DNA from: Micromonospora sp. HK10
Lineage (GTDB): Bacteria; Actinomycetota; Actinomycetes; Mycobacteriales; Micromonosporaceae
Direction of reading: 5' to 3'
DNA: 64,000 bases
Assembly: GCF_000982955.1 (NCBI RefSeq)
Contig: NZ_KQ058810.1
Span: 1-64,000, forward strand
The stretch's first letter is position 1. Every line of letters begins with the position of its first letter. A program made the translations under genes and the position numbers. The notes under the pieces were generated by a model. The model was not told the origin of the DNA. It made no database searches and saw only the letters and a program-made list of their open reading frames with translations. Positions 43,090 through 53,473 of the stretch are shown here, in pieces.

Positions 43090-45839
43090 GCGTCTTCGCC
43101 CGCTTCGCACCGCGCCTGCAACAGGCGATCGTCTCCCGGCTCGGTTGGTCGAGCCTGCGTCCGGTGCAGGAAGAGGCGGGTGAGGCACTGCTTGCTGGCG
43201 ACAACGCGGTCATCTTGGCACCCACCGCCGGCGGCAAGACCGAAGCGTCGATGTTCCCGACCCTTTCTCAAATGGTCGAGAACGAGCCGGAAGGGGTGGG
43301 TGCACTCTACGTCGCGCCCATCAAGGCGCTGCTGAACAACCAGGCTGACCGGCTCGGGCTCTACACCGAGATGGTCGGCCTACGGCGCTTCGTGTGGCAC
43401 GGCGACACGCCGGACCATCCCCGCCGTCAGTTTCTCAGGGAGCCTTCCGAGCTCCTGATGACGACGCCGGAATCGCTCGAAGTGATGCTGGTGTCGCCGC
43501 GCGTGGACGAGTACAAGCTCTTCGCGGATCTGCGGACCGTGGTCATCGATGAGGTTCACGCGTTGGCCGGTTCCGACCGGGGCGCCCACTTGATGAGTGT
43601 GCTCGAACGCCTGGCGCGCATTTCCAAGCATGATGTCCAGCGCGTGGGGCTGTCCGCGACGGTTGGCAACCCAGAGGCGATTCTCACATGGCTTCAGGGC
43701 ACATCGGATCGCCCGGGACGCGTGGTCAGCCCTCCGAAGCAACCGGGGCGTCGGCAGCTCCTGGTCGCCCATCGCCAGAATCTCGCAGAGCTTTCCCGTG
43801 ACGCGGCGCGCATCGCGACGGGGCAGAAGACCCTATTCTTCTGCCAGTCCCGCTCCACCACCGAGGCGGTCGCCGAGTACATGAGGCGCGACGGCACCGC
43901 CGTGTTCGTCCACCACAGCGCAGTTTCTCGGGAAGAGCGCCAGATCGCTGAGGAGCGCTTTCATCACGGCAGCGACGCCTGCATCGTGTGCACCTCCACC
44001 CTAGAGCTGGGCATCGACGTCGGCAACCTCGATCGGGTCCTGCAGGCGGAAGCGCCTGACACCGTGAGTTCGTTCCTGCAGCGCATGGGGCGAACGGGGC
44101 GGCGAGCGGGGCAAGCAGCCAACACCACGTTCTTCTGTCAGACGACCGAGGGCGTACTGCAGGCCATCGCCTTGGTCGAGCTGGCCAAGGCCGGCTGGGT
44201 CGAAGCGGTCGAGGTAGAGCGCCGCTGCTGGCCGGTGCTTATACACCAGCTGCTTGCTATGGCGCTGGCGACTGACGGGATCGCCGCCGACGACGCCTGG
44301 GAGCACCTGGCGCACGTACCGGACTTCCAAGGAATTCACCGGGCCGAATACGACCGTCTACTGAAATGGATGGTACGAGACGGCGCATTGCGGCTCGTAG
44401 GGGGCCGGCTGGTCCTCGGGCCAAAAGCGGAACGCCGTTTCGGGCGCAAGAACTTCATGGAGCTTTTCGCGGTCTTCTCAAGCCCGCAAACCTACACGGT
44501 ACAAACCGCCGGCGGCCAGCCACTCGGCTCGTTGAACCAGGCCTTCGTCGACCGACTCGTCGATGGCGTCAGCAGCTTCCTGCTCGGGGGACGCGCATGG
44601 GCCGTCCTTCAGGTACGGCACGAGGATCGCCGCGTGGTCGTCGAATCGGCTCCCCGTGGACGCCAGCCCACCTGGGGCGGCTTCCTCCCGCAGTTTCTCA
44701 GCTTCGACGTCTGCCAGCGCATTCTGTCGGCGCTCCTGAGCGATGAGCGCTTTCCCTACCTCGACGACGCGGCATGGGCGGTGCTCGCCGAGCATCGCGA
44801 TTCCGTGCGCGAGGTCATCGACTCCCCACGTGGAGGCATGGAGTTCGACGATGGGGAGATTCGCTGGTGGACCTTCGCGGGAGGACGCATCAACGCGACG
44901 CTTCGGTACGCGCTTGAAGCGGTCGGGGGAGATTGGAAGGTCATCCCTGACAACTTCTCGATCAAGGTGCGGGGTGAGGATCTTGATAGGCACCGGTTCC
45001 GCGATGTGCTCACCAGTCTTGCCGAGCCCGAGTTCTGGGAGAACGACCGCCTCTGGTCAGAGGTCGCCGAATCGCTCCCGAGCTATCGCCTCAGCAAGTT
45101 CCAACCGCTGATGCCGCCGTGGGTCGAGCGCGAGGTGGTCGCCAGCTACCTGCTCGACGTCGGCGGTGCTTGGCGATGGCTTTCGGGGACGGACACCGGT
45201 CTACCTCGCTTGCCTGATGGCGTTCGGACTCTTACACATGGCGACGCAGAGCGCGTCGCCCAGCTCGAGGGGGCCCTAGCGGAGCTGCCCCTCCTGCGTC
45301 GAGAGAATGACCGACCGCTGATCTGGGTACGCACGCTGCCGCAACTCGAGGCAGCCGTCGCCGCGCTGGTGTCCGAACCCGTCGTCGGCCTCGACGTCGA
45401 AACCACACTCGCGAAGCGCACGCTCTGCCTGATTCAGGTGGCGGGCCGGGAGGCGACCTACCTCATCGACGCGCTCGAGCTTCCCGATCTGGAGCCTCTC
45501 GGCCGGCTGCTCGCGAGCGCCGAGACGACGAAGCTGATCCACTACGCCTCATTCGAACGCGAGGTCCTCGGCCGGCACGGTTTCGCCCTAGACGCCGTGC
45601 TGGATACACGCGACGTGTCGCGCCGGCTCCGCCCCGCCGCTAGGGGCCACAGCCTTCGCGAAGTCTGCGCGCGTGAACTCGGCATAGAGCTCGATAAGAG
45701 GGAACAGGCCGGGGATTGGACCCGGCGACCTCTCACCGAGAGCCAGGTGACCTACGCCGCCCTCGACGCCGAGGTGCTGCTTCGTTTGCACTCGCACTTC
45801 GAGGAAGTTGCACGCAGTCCTGCAACTCCTCGCCCTTGA
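43086..45839 (+). CDS. brxHI: BrxHI, Lhr-like helicase with C-terminal RNase D-type exonuclease
   Basis: A 917-aa protein. Helicase motifs are Walker A APTAGGKTEAS (Lys51), DEVH box VVIDEVHALAG (Asp155) and motif VI QRMGRTGRRAG. The middle (about 380-700) is the accessory region of Lhr-like helicases. Residues about 745-910 form a DEDDy exonuclease: GLDVETT (Asp770, Glu772), IHYASFEREVL (Glu824 at the third acidic position where RNase D has Asp) and YAALD (Tyr890, Asp894). BrxHI as I know it is described only as a helicase, so the fusion is notable. Two adjacent GTG codons (43083, 43086) can start it; 43086 makes a GTGA overlap with brxD. Confidence 0.88.
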   Translation: MSVFARFAPRLQQAIVSRLGWSSLRPVQEEAGEALLAGDNAVILAPTAGGKTEASMFPTLSQMVENEPEGVGALYVAPIKALLNNQADRLGLYTEMVGLRRFVWHGDTPDHPRRQFLREPSELLMTTPESLEVMLVSPRVDEYKLFADLRTVVIDEVHALAGSDRGAHLMSVLERLARISKHDVQRVGLSATVGNPEAILTWLQGTSDRPGRVVSPPKQPGRRQLLVAHRQNLAELSRDAARIATGQKTLFFCQSRSTTEAVAEYMRRDGTAVFVHHSAVSREERQIAEERFHHGSDACIVCTSTLELGIDVGNLDRVLQAEAPDTVSSFLQRMGRTGRRAGQAANTTFFCQTTEGVLQAIALVELAKAGWVEAVEVERRCWPVLIHQLLAMALATDGIAADDAWEHLAHVPDFQGIHRAEYDRLLKWMVRDGALRLVGGRLVLGPKAERRFGRKNFMELFAVFSSPQTYTVQTAGGQPLGSLNQAFVDRLVDGVSSFLLGGRAWAVLQVRHEDRRVVVESAPRGRQPTWGGFLPQFLSFDVCQRILSALLSDERFPYLDDAAWAVLAEHRDSVREVIDSPRGGMEFDDGEIRWWTFAGGRINATLRYALEAVGGDWKVIPDNFSIKVRGEDLDRHRFRDVLTSLAEPEFWENDRLWSEVAESLPSYRLSKFQPLMPPWVEREVVASYLLDVGGAWRWLSGTDTGLPRLPDGVRTLTHGDAERVAQLEGALAELPLLRRENDRPLIWVRTLPQLEAAVAALVSEPVVGLDVETTLAKRTLCLIQVAGREATYLIDALELPDLEPLGRLLASAETTKLIHYASFEREVLGRHGFALDAVLDTRDVSRRLRPAARGHSLREVCARELGIELDKREQAGDWTRRPLTESQVTYAALDAEVLLRLHSHFEEVARSPATPRP

Positions 45840-46437
45840 CCACACTTGGGCACACGGTGTCCAGCCCTGGCCTGACAGACTGCCCATCAATGGCCCGTCC
45901 GGCGCCGTCTACGTCGGCCCGCGCTTCATCTCCGGCGACCACGGCGGCTTCCAGGGCCCCAACCAGCACGTCGTGGCCCCCCGAGGAAGCCTGCCGGGGC
46001 TATTCCGGGGGCCCCGATCGCCGCATAGCATCAGACCGGATCACGCGATGGCCGTTTCTTACACCACCAGCGCGGACGTGACCGCTCGTCAAATCGGCCA
46101 TCCCGACAGCCACGGATGACCAATCGGGGAATTCGGTCTGGTTACCGACAGGAATTTTCATTGCGTTGAGACGCAGTCGGCCCTCTCACGTCAGTACTCC
46201 GATCGCCGTTCAAGCTCCCTCTGGGCAGGCAGCACAAATGCCAGTTTGAAGCTCAAGACGGAGTTGACCTTTCGGATGGGGCAAGGACTCCAATCGCACG
46301 CGAACACGCCGGGCCACATCGGCCGCCGAATACGAGGGCGCTTCGCGTATTGAATCGGGTTGCCCGGTTGTCATACCGATGAGGTCCAATGGAACTCACC
46401 CCGCCTTGCCTACGTCTCTCTCACGCGGAGTGCACAT
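45840..46437. other. Gap between the BREX operon and the PIWI-RE operon
   Basis: About 600 nt with no convincing gene. GC falls noticeably in the right half. It must contain the end of the BREX transcript and the start of the PIWI-RE transcript, but I see no strong hairpin and only loose promoter-like matches (for example TTGAAT followed 17 nt later by ATACCG near 46350). The presence of this gap suggests the two systems are separate transcription units. Confidence 0.5.
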
Positions 46438-47550
46438 ATGATCGATGCACCTTCAGACCCGTCATGGCTGCCCAGCCCGCAGGTTGCTGTTGCGCAGCTC
46501 GCCAGCGGGATCCTCGAGTACGCCCAGCAGACCGCATCGGGTGACGCGTTTCGGCTGCCGTACCCGGCGAACCTGCAGCTCGCGCTGGACCGGCTGACCC
46601 TGCTCGCCTGGCATCAGAGCGCGCCCGCGCCTGCCAGCGTGGTGGAGCTGCTTCAGCTTGCGCAGCAGCCGTTCGGCGACTGGAAGATCGACCTCACCGG
46701 CACCGACGTCGACCCTGATGAGGCCCTGCTCGTCTATGGCCGCCCGACGGCAGCCTGCGAGGAACTCGGCAGCCTCCGTGGGGATGTGGAAGGCGAGATC
46801 CGCGAGAACGCGCTGTTGCGGGCGGTGATGGACAAGTCCCGGGCCCACAACGCACCGCAGTCCTACGTCGCGTTCCGCGAGCTCCTGATCCGACAGCCGG
46901 CGATCGCGGCGATGGAGCTCGACGCAGGGCTGGCCGATCCTGACTTGGCGCTGCTGGCGGATGAGGTGCGGCAGGCGTATGTGGAGGCACCACCGGAGGC
47001 GATGGCGGATGGCGTGATCCGGACCTGCGGCGGGTGCAGCGGTCTTCGGTTGCCACTGGATGACGACCGGACCTGGGTCTGCGAGGACGAAACCTGCCCG
47101 GCACCCGGAACGGCCGGGACGGACCACCCAGTAAGCGAGGGCGTGTGGTGGTTGCGGCGTGAGCTACGCACCTTCATCACCGCACCGGGTCGTGCAGAGC
47201 TGCGCATTGCCGACGCGATTGGAAAGCTCGGCGTGCCGGTCACGTTGTGGCCGGACTTCGACGCATGCGACATCGCGGTCTTCGAGGATCGGCCTTGGAT
47301 CGCCGACATCAAGGCCTGGCGCAACCCGTTACGGCTCGCCCGGCGGCTGCGGGAGCGGCTGTTCACCGTGTCGCCCGAGGCGGAGAGGGCCTACGTCGTC
47401 ATTGGCCAGGAGCAGGTCAAGGCACATCCGCGGTACGTGGCACGGCTGCGGAAGGCGTGCCCCCAGGTGCGGCCGGGACAGCGGATCGTGGCGGTCTCTG
47501 AGGCGGAGTTCATCGGTGCCGTGAAGCGGCGGGTGGAGGCGGGGGCATGA
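46438..47550 (+). CDS. pPIWI-RE-associated restriction endonuclease
   Basis: A 370-aa protein. The N-terminal part (about 10-180) corresponds to the module that precedes the nuclease in PIWI-RE islands (pPIWI_RE_Y). Cys197, Cys200, Cys215 and Cys220 form a zinc-ribbon-like element. The C-terminal domain is a PD-(D/E)XK nuclease: CDIAVFED with Asp278, then WIADIKAW with Asp290-x-Lys292, and a conserved YVVIGQEQVKAHP strand-helix. It is predicted to cut DNA of invading elements together with the helicase and PIWI protein. The ATG at 46438 has a GGAG site; an in-frame ATG at 46360 would add 26 unlikely residues. The stop overlaps the helicase start by 4 nt. Confidence 0.85.
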   Translation: MIDAPSDPSWLPSPQVAVAQLASGILEYAQQTASGDAFRLPYPANLQLALDRLTLLAWHQSAPAPASVVELLQLAQQPFGDWKIDLTGTDVDPDEALLVYGRPTAACEELGSLRGDVEGEIRENALLRAVMDKSRAHNAPQSYVAFRELLIRQPAIAAMELDAGLADPDLALLADEVRQAYVEAPPEAMADGVIRTCGGCSGLRLPLDDDRTWVCEDETCPAPGTAGTDHPVSEGVWWLRRELRTFITAPGRAELRIADAIGKLGVPVTLWPDFDACDIAVFEDRPWIADIKAWRNPLRLARRLRERLFTVSPEAERAYVVIGQEQVKAHPRYVARLRKACPQVRPGQRIVAVSEAEFIGAVKRRVEAGA

Positions 47551-50500
47551 GGCAGATCAACACCATCCGCAACCGCTTCACCCGGGCCCTCCGCGGCCAC
47601 TACACCCCGACCGCGGAGCAGCCTTCGCCGTCCCGCCTGATGGACACCGAACTGTGCCTGTATCTGCTGGAAACAGTCGCCGTCGACCAGGCCGCCAGCG
47701 GAGTGCCCGCGTTGCTCGATGGCTACCGGGCGCTGTGGGACGCGGTGCCGCATCCGCCGGCCGACGCGGCGGTCCGACTCGCCAACGCGCGAGCCCTGCT
47801 GTGGCGCAGCCAGCGCCCCTACGGGTGGGACGAGTTGCTGCGGGCTTACCTGTCCGTTCCTGAGGCAGTGCGAGGTTACCAATTGGACCCGCTCGGCCGA
47901 CCGGTACGCCGGCAGTGCAGGGTGGCGGCCGAAAGGTGGGCCTGGTACGAGCAGATGCTCACCGAGCCGCTGCCCTTCGCTACCACCGGCGTGCGGTTCG
48001 CCGCACCCGGCCGGTACCGCATGAGCTCCACGGCGCGTGGTCAGGGCGTGACGGTACCGGACAACCTTCCGCCCACGCCGGCTCCGGCTCTGCATGACCT
48101 GGCGGTCCGGATGCGGGCACCGATCGAGGTCACGTGGCAGGAGTTGGTGGCGACCGCCTGCGGTATGGATGCCACCGATCTGCAGGCCGGGCGTTCCCCT
48201 CATCGATGGGCGGAGCGCCTGCTGGACGTCACGCTGCAGGTCCGGCTGGCCGACGATACCTTCGGCGACGCCACAACCCTTCGCATCGACCGGATCCTGC
48301 ACATGGTCGGCATGGTCAGCGTCGGCAAGAGCACCCTCGTGACGATTTTGGCGACTTGGGCAGCGCAACATGGCCTCCGGGTGACGATCGTGGTCGGCGA
48401 CAACTCGGCAGCACTACGCATGGCGCACGAGCTGTCCTGGTACGGCGGCGTGGTGGCGGCACCGGTCATGGGGCAGAACCGCACCCGGCATACGGAGCGG
48501 CTCCATCGGCTCCAACCGCCGGCGCCTGGCCGGCTCCTGCCCTCCGATCCGTACGGGTTCGACCTGGTCAGCACGGCCTGCCCACTCGATGCCGTCCGGG
48601 GTGCCCCCATCCCCCTAGAGGTACGCGAGGCGCCCTGCCAGCACCTGATCGAGACCGATCCGGACGCCCCGGTGGATCGCTGGCGGGACGGAGCCCGGCG
48701 CACCTGTCCCCTGTGGTATCGCTGCCAGCGGCATGAGGCCGCACGTCGACTGGTCACGGCGAACGTGTGGATCGCGACGCCGTGGAGTCTTGTGCACACC
48801 TCCGTACCTGGACCGTTGAGCCACGAGCAGATGCGGTACCTGGAGGCGGCGTGGCGGCGCAGTGACCTGATCGTGGTCGACGAGGCCGACCAGGTGCAAG
48901 CAAACCTCGATGAGATGTTCGCCAGTGCCCAGGTGCTGCTTGGGCCGAGCCAGGAAGCGTGGATCGACGAGATCGGGGCGCGGGTGGCGGAGAAGCTTCG
49001 CGCAACGGGCCGCGCGCCGGTCAGTTCGCGGCAGATCCGCCGGTTCATCACGGCACTGAACCAGGCCCGTTCCGCAGCTGACATCATCTACCAGTTGCTG
49101 CAGCGAGACCGGGTCCGGGCCGGCCGGCCGGTGTTGAACTGGCTCGACCCCGACTACTTCACCGCTTGGACCCTTTTCAACAGCCTTGCTCAGAACTGGG
49201 CCGGCTACACCTTTGCGAAGGGCCGCAAACCGGACCCCGGCTGGGACAACGATGAGCTCTACAAGTTGCTGCGCGAGCAGTTCAACGCGTTCATCGACGA
49301 CCCGACGGGAGCATCCGGCGAGGTAGCCGGGGGTCTGGCCACCTTGGCCGAGGCGCAACTATCCGACACGGAAGAGGAGACGCGGGAGGACGCCGTTCGG
49401 CAGTGGCTGACCGAGCTGAGCGATCGGGAGTTGGTCGAAGGTAGGAAGATCGCACCGGCGGAGCTCGATCGCAACGTGTGGCGGCTGGAGCTGGCCATCG
49501 CCGTAGCGGTGATGGCACACCGGCTCAACCTGATGCTCGCAATCTGGCCGGAAGTCGCGGCCGAGCTGGACATGTTCGACACGCTTCCGGCGGAGGTACG
49601 CCGCCCGCCCAGTGACCTCGCCGTCGCGGTGCCCGAGTCCCCGATGGGCAACGTGCTGGGGTTCCAGTACGTCGAAGACGAGACCGACCGCCGCGACGGC
49701 CAGCTGGGCGAGTTCAGGTTCTTCCGCTATACCGGCGTAGGGCGTGCCCTGCTGGTCGGCCTACCAGACCTGCTTCCCGCCGACGGGCCAGGCCCGAACG
49801 TACTGCTGTTGTCCGGGACCAGTTGGGCCGGCACCTCGCCTCGATACCACATCAACGTGCCGGTCGAGGCGATCCTGCGCCCGTCACCGCAGAAACTCGC
49901 CGTCATCTCCGAGACCACGTTCGCCCTGGACATCCAGCACCAGGGCGAACGGAGTATCCCGATCTGGGTGTCCGGCCGCTACGGGGAGGAGCGTGCCAGC
50001 GCCCTGCGGCAGATGGTCGCGGCTCTGACTCAGCCGGGCGCGGGTCCCGGTCGACGAAACCGGCTGGAGCGGGAACGAGCCGCCCTGCCGCCCGGCCGGC
50101 AGAAGATCATGCTGCTGGTCGGCAGCTACGCCGAGGCCCGCACCGTCACCAACGAGCTGCTTCGGCGTAAGTCCTCCTGGGAGGGGCAGGTGCGCTGCCT
50201 CATCGGCGACGACGAGTTGGAAACCGGCTGGGATGACGGCCACTTGCTGCGCCGCGGAGATGTCGCGGACTTCGGCATCGATGACGCGTGGCTGCTGGTC
50301 GCCCCCATCCTGGCCGTCGAGCGAGGGCACAACATCCTCAACAACGACGGCGTGGCCGCCATCGGCGCCGCGTTCTTCCTGGTACGTCCCCACCCGCGGC
50401 CGAAGGATCTCAGCTACGTCACCCAGCGGATCAATCAATACGCCCTCGAACAACTACGCCCGCACTCGCTCGACGACGACTGCCCGGCACACGAACGCCT

Positions 50501-50891
50501 CGTAGGTGCCGGCAGCCAGCGACGCCGAGCCGCGCAGCGCCAGTGGCGGCGGTTGCTGCACGCTCTGGTCGCATACAGCCAGCTCGGCACGGACGAACGC
50601 CAACGCGTGGCCTGGACCCAACTCGTAACCATCTGGCAGGTCGTGGGCCGGCTCCTACGCGGCGGCCAAGCCGCGAAGGTCTACTTCTGCGACGCCGCCT
50701 TCGCACCGGTCACTGCGCGCCGGAGCGACACCGACACCGACCTCGACGATGCCAGCACCAGCCTTCTGCACGGCATGCGCGAAGTGCTCACCCCGTACTT
50801 CGAGCCTAACGGCGTCAACACCGATCGGCACCTGGTCCAAGCGCTCTACCAGCCCCTGTACCGCGCCCTCACCAACATGGGAGACCGCTGA
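47547..50891 (+). CDS. DinG/XPD-type Fe-S helicase of the PIWI-RE island
   Basis: A 1114-aa superfamily 2 helicase. Walker A is VGMVSVGKSTLVTIL with Lys261, and the Walker B/DEAD box is LIVVDEADQ with Asp445. Four cysteines between them (Cys345, Cys364, Cys387, Cys393) match the iron-sulfur cluster of DinG/XPD helicases. The C-terminal part (about 740-1110) corresponds to the extra domain seen in these islands (pPIWI_RE_Z). DinG helicases unwind R-loops and DNA-RNA hybrids, and this is the basis for the prediction that the island acts on R-loops. Its TGA is immediately followed by the ATG of the PIWI gene. Confidence 0.87.
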   Translation: MRQINTIRNRFTRALRGHYTPTAEQPSPSRLMDTELCLYLLETVAVDQAASGVPALLDGYRALWDAVPHPPADAAVRLANARALLWRSQRPYGWDELLRAYLSVPEAVRGYQLDPLGRPVRRQCRVAAERWAWYEQMLTEPLPFATTGVRFAAPGRYRMSSTARGQGVTVPDNLPPTPAPALHDLAVRMRAPIEVTWQELVATACGMDATDLQAGRSPHRWAERLLDVTLQVRLADDTFGDATTLRIDRILHMVGMVSVGKSTLVTILATWAAQHGLRVTIVVGDNSAALRMAHELSWYGGVVAAPVMGQNRTRHTERLHRLQPPAPGRLLPSDPYGFDLVSTACPLDAVRGAPIPLEVREAPCQHLIETDPDAPVDRWRDGARRTCPLWYRCQRHEAARRLVTANVWIATPWSLVHTSVPGPLSHEQMRYLEAAWRRSDLIVVDEADQVQANLDEMFASAQVLLGPSQEAWIDEIGARVAEKLRATGRAPVSSRQIRRFITALNQARSAADIIYQLLQRDRVRAGRPVLNWLDPDYFTAWTLFNSLAQNWAGYTFAKGRKPDPGWDNDELYKLLREQFNAFIDDPTGASGEVAGGLATLAEAQLSDTEEETREDAVRQWLTELSDRELVEGRKIAPAELDRNVWRLELAIAVAVMAHRLNLMLAIWPEVAAELDMFDTLPAEVRRPPSDLAVAVPESPMGNVLGFQYVEDETDRRDGQLGEFRFFRYTGVGRALLVGLPDLLPADGPGPNVLLLSGTSWAGTSPRYHINVPVEAILRPSPQKLAVISETTFALDIQHQGERSIPIWVSGRYGEERASALRQMVAALTQPGAGPGRRNRLERERAALPPGRQKIMLLVGSYAEARTVTNELLRRKSSWEGQVRCLIGDDELETGWDDGHLLRRGDVADFGIDDAWLLVAPILAVERGHNILNNDGVAAIGAAFFLVRPHPRPKDLSYVTQRINQYALEQLRPHSLDDDCPAHERLVGAGSQRRRAAQRQWRRLLHALVAYSQLGTDERQRVAWTQLVTIWQVVGRLLRGGQAAKVYFCDAAFAPVTARRSDTDTDLDDASTSLLHGMREVLTPYFEPNGVNTDRHLVQALYQPLYRALTNMGDR

Positions 50892-53471
50892 ATGGCACGC
50901 CGCTACGACGACCTCGCTGTCACTGTCATGCGTCTCGATCCCGCAGCCCCGATCGAGCGCGCCTATTACCTCATGCGGTTCCCTGGCCGCTGGAAGGAGC
51001 CGCTGCGCCGGCTCGCCCAGGCGCAGCGCGGTGGCGACGTCGCCAGCATCCCAATCGCCTCGCTCAACGACGCGATCACCGCCCTCGTTCCCGACTGCGT
51101 CGTCACGCTTCCGTACGCCGGACGTGGCGACGACGACCAGGATTGGCTGCTCGCATACCGCGCGGTAAACCCGGCAGCCATCTTCAACCTGGTCGCGGCG
51201 TGGGTACGCGCGCAGAAGGGCACGCCGGAGCAGATCTCCCTGACCCTGTCCCAGCTGCACGCCAGCCACCTCACCTGGTCGCCGGTTCACCTGGACCTGA
51301 CCGCGCCGGAAGAACGACAGCGCGCCATGCGTCTGCTCCCGATGGAGATTGCGGCGACATTGGCCCGCCCGGACGCTACGTGCCCGCACAACGAGATGCG
51401 GTTCCTGCGCTGCCCGAGCGCCCACGGCGCGGAGATCATGTCCTGGCCGCCGGAGCGGATCGAGGATCAGACCCCGTTCTCGGTCAAGATCGGAATCAGC
51501 GCGCAGACCCTACCCACCAGTGATGAGCTGCTGGTATATCTGTCGTACGGCGTGCGGCGCTGGATGCCCGCGCGAGGCAAGCTCGCCTTCGACCATGGCC
51601 ACTCGGTTTACCTGGCGCCGACCGTGCCGTACCTGGCCGGCGTGGAGAACTCTCGTCATTTCGGCACGGCGCGGATCAAGCAGGTCAGGGTGACGGAGAG
51701 GGATGGCTCGAACAGCTACGGCCCACGCTGGGACGACGCCTGCGCGAGGGTACTCAAGGAAGCCGGTTGTCTCGGCCGCCTGCCCGACCCGCAGCAGCTG
51801 GTCGACAAGCCACTGGACTACCTGCAGCGCCACGGCGACGCAGCTGCGCTGGTATACAGCACCGGCATGCTCTCGGCTGAGAAGGTCAGCGCCGGGTTGG
51901 CGGTTGCCGACCGCCAGCCACTGATGGACTGGGTCACCAACGAGCTCACCCCACACCTCCGTCCAGCAGCGGCGCTCCCGCGCGAGAAGCGCACTGTGTA
52001 CAAGGGGCTTGGCGGCATCAGCGAGAGTCAGGTTTCGGCCACCTACCTCCGTGAGATCGTCGGGCCGCGTCTGGCCGTGGAGCTACTCACCGATACCGAC
52101 CGCGCCACGCAATACGCCCTCGACCGGCTCGCCACCCGTCTCGGTGTCCCGATGCCCCGCGCCGAGCAGCTTGACGGAACCGGGGTTGACATCGACCTGG
52201 GCGCGGTGACCGTTGGGATTCGGCGGCTGGCGACACCGACGATTCGCGCCGACCTTGACCGGGCCGGACGCCGGCCCCAGGCCGCGGTGGAGGCTCGCAT
52301 CGAGCACATCGCCGACGCACTTGGCGACGCGGCTAACCCGACAATCGCCTTGGTCGAGATCGCCCACCCCGACGCCTATCAAGGCCGGAGACGCGGCGAC
52401 GATCCCAAGTTCGCCATCCGGCACGGCCTGCTGCGGACGGGGCGGCTCAGCCAGTTCGTCACCCCGGTTGCCGAGCCGAAGCGTCCCCCGCGTGCCCGTG
52501 AGGGCAGGGAGGCCTCTGACACGAACCGAGAGCGGTTCGCCGCAGCCGTCGATGACCTGTTCCGGCAGCTCGGCGTACGCCCCGAACCACTGCCTGAGCC
52601 GGCGCAAAATACCCTCATCCGGCGGCCGGCCCTCCTGGCCATCTGGATAATCCGCCAGAACAAGGGACGCGTCTGGGGGCTCGCGCGACAGGTCCCGGTC
52701 GCCGTGCTCGTCGACCCCACCGGTCAGCATGTGGAAGTCCGTGCGCCCAAGGTGCCCTGGCAGCCGCTGCACACCGGGCTCGTGGAAATCGGTAAGCAGT
52801 ACGTCAACGTGGACCTCAAGTGCGGCCCCGACGACGTAGTCCGGTTCGCCAAGGACGTCATCGATGAAGCCACCACCGCTTTCCCCGACACCCTGCTACT
52901 CACCCATGCACAGAACCTGCGCAGCGTCTGGAACACCCTCACCAACGGCCGCATTCAGCTCGACAGCCTCGGCTTCGGCGCCGGTGAACCTCAGCCGATC
53001 AGCAAACTGCCCGGCCTGCGCCATGTACGCGTTCGCACCGCTGAAGGCGGCGAGACGCCGGAGTGCTACGGCGTAACCGACGACGGCACAGGCCAGCCCA
53101 AGGGTCTGTGGCGCTTCCTGGTCCATCGGGTATACGGCAGCACCACGGGCAAGCCCAGCACGCACTCCGGAGCGCTGAAGGGCGTGTCGAAGCTGATCCC
53201 CGGCGAGCACAACGGCAAGCTCACTGCCCCAAAGCCGAAGGCCCAGGTATGGAACCCGCAATTCATCGAGCTGCTCGTGGCGGGAATCCAGGACGGCGAC
53301 CAGCCCGAGCACTGGGCGGCGCTGGCGCACGAGCTGCGAGATGCAGCACCGTACGTACGGGGCACCACCGTCCTGCCGTGGCCGCTTCACCTCGCGGAGC
53401 AGATCGAGGAATACCTCCTGCCAACCAAGATCGCTGACCTCGATTCGCGAGAGATTCCGGGGGACGAGTAG
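50892..53471 (+). CDS. Prokaryotic PIWI-RE protein (pPIWI_RE)
   Basis: An 859-aa protein in three regions: an N-terminal X region (about 1-350), a MID-like region (about 370-520, including KGLGGISESQVSATYLREIV and ALVEIAHPDAYQGRRRGDDP) and a C-terminal RNase H-like PIWI region (about 570-850) with ALLAIWIIRQNKGRVWGLAR and the conserved ending AQVWNPQFIELLVAG ... VLPWPLHLAEQIEEYL. The family is defined by conserved Arg and Glu near the guide-binding pocket and is predicted to bind a nucleic-acid guide. I could not decide from sequence alone whether all catalytic acids are kept. A hairpin terminator follows 3 nt after the stop. Confidence 0.85.
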   Translation: MARRYDDLAVTVMRLDPAAPIERAYYLMRFPGRWKEPLRRLAQAQRGGDVASIPIASLNDAITALVPDCVVTLPYAGRGDDDQDWLLAYRAVNPAAIFNLVAAWVRAQKGTPEQISLTLSQLHASHLTWSPVHLDLTAPEERQRAMRLLPMEIAATLARPDATCPHNEMRFLRCPSAHGAEIMSWPPERIEDQTPFSVKIGISAQTLPTSDELLVYLSYGVRRWMPARGKLAFDHGHSVYLAPTVPYLAGVENSRHFGTARIKQVRVTERDGSNSYGPRWDDACARVLKEAGCLGRLPDPQQLVDKPLDYLQRHGDAAALVYSTGMLSAEKVSAGLAVADRQPLMDWVTNELTPHLRPAAALPREKRTVYKGLGGISESQVSATYLREIVGPRLAVELLTDTDRATQYALDRLATRLGVPMPRAEQLDGTGVDIDLGAVTVGIRRLATPTIRADLDRAGRRPQAAVEARIEHIADALGDAANPTIALVEIAHPDAYQGRRRGDDPKFAIRHGLLRTGRLSQFVTPVAEPKRPPRAREGREASDTNRERFAAAVDDLFRQLGVRPEPLPEPAQNTLIRRPALLAIWIIRQNKGRVWGLARQVPVAVLVDPTGQHVEVRAPKVPWQPLHTGLVEIGKQYVNVDLKCGPDDVVRFAKDVIDEATTAFPDTLLLTHAQNLRSVWNTLTNGRIQLDSLGFGAGEPQPISKLPGLRHVRVRTAEGGETPECYGVTDDGTGQPKGLWRFLVHRVYGSTTGKPSTHSGALKGVSKLIPGEHNGKLTAPKPKAQVWNPQFIELLVAGIQDGDQPEHWAALAHELRDAAPYVRGTTVLPWPLHLAEQIEEYLLPTKIADLDSREIPGDE

Positions 53472-53473
53472 GG

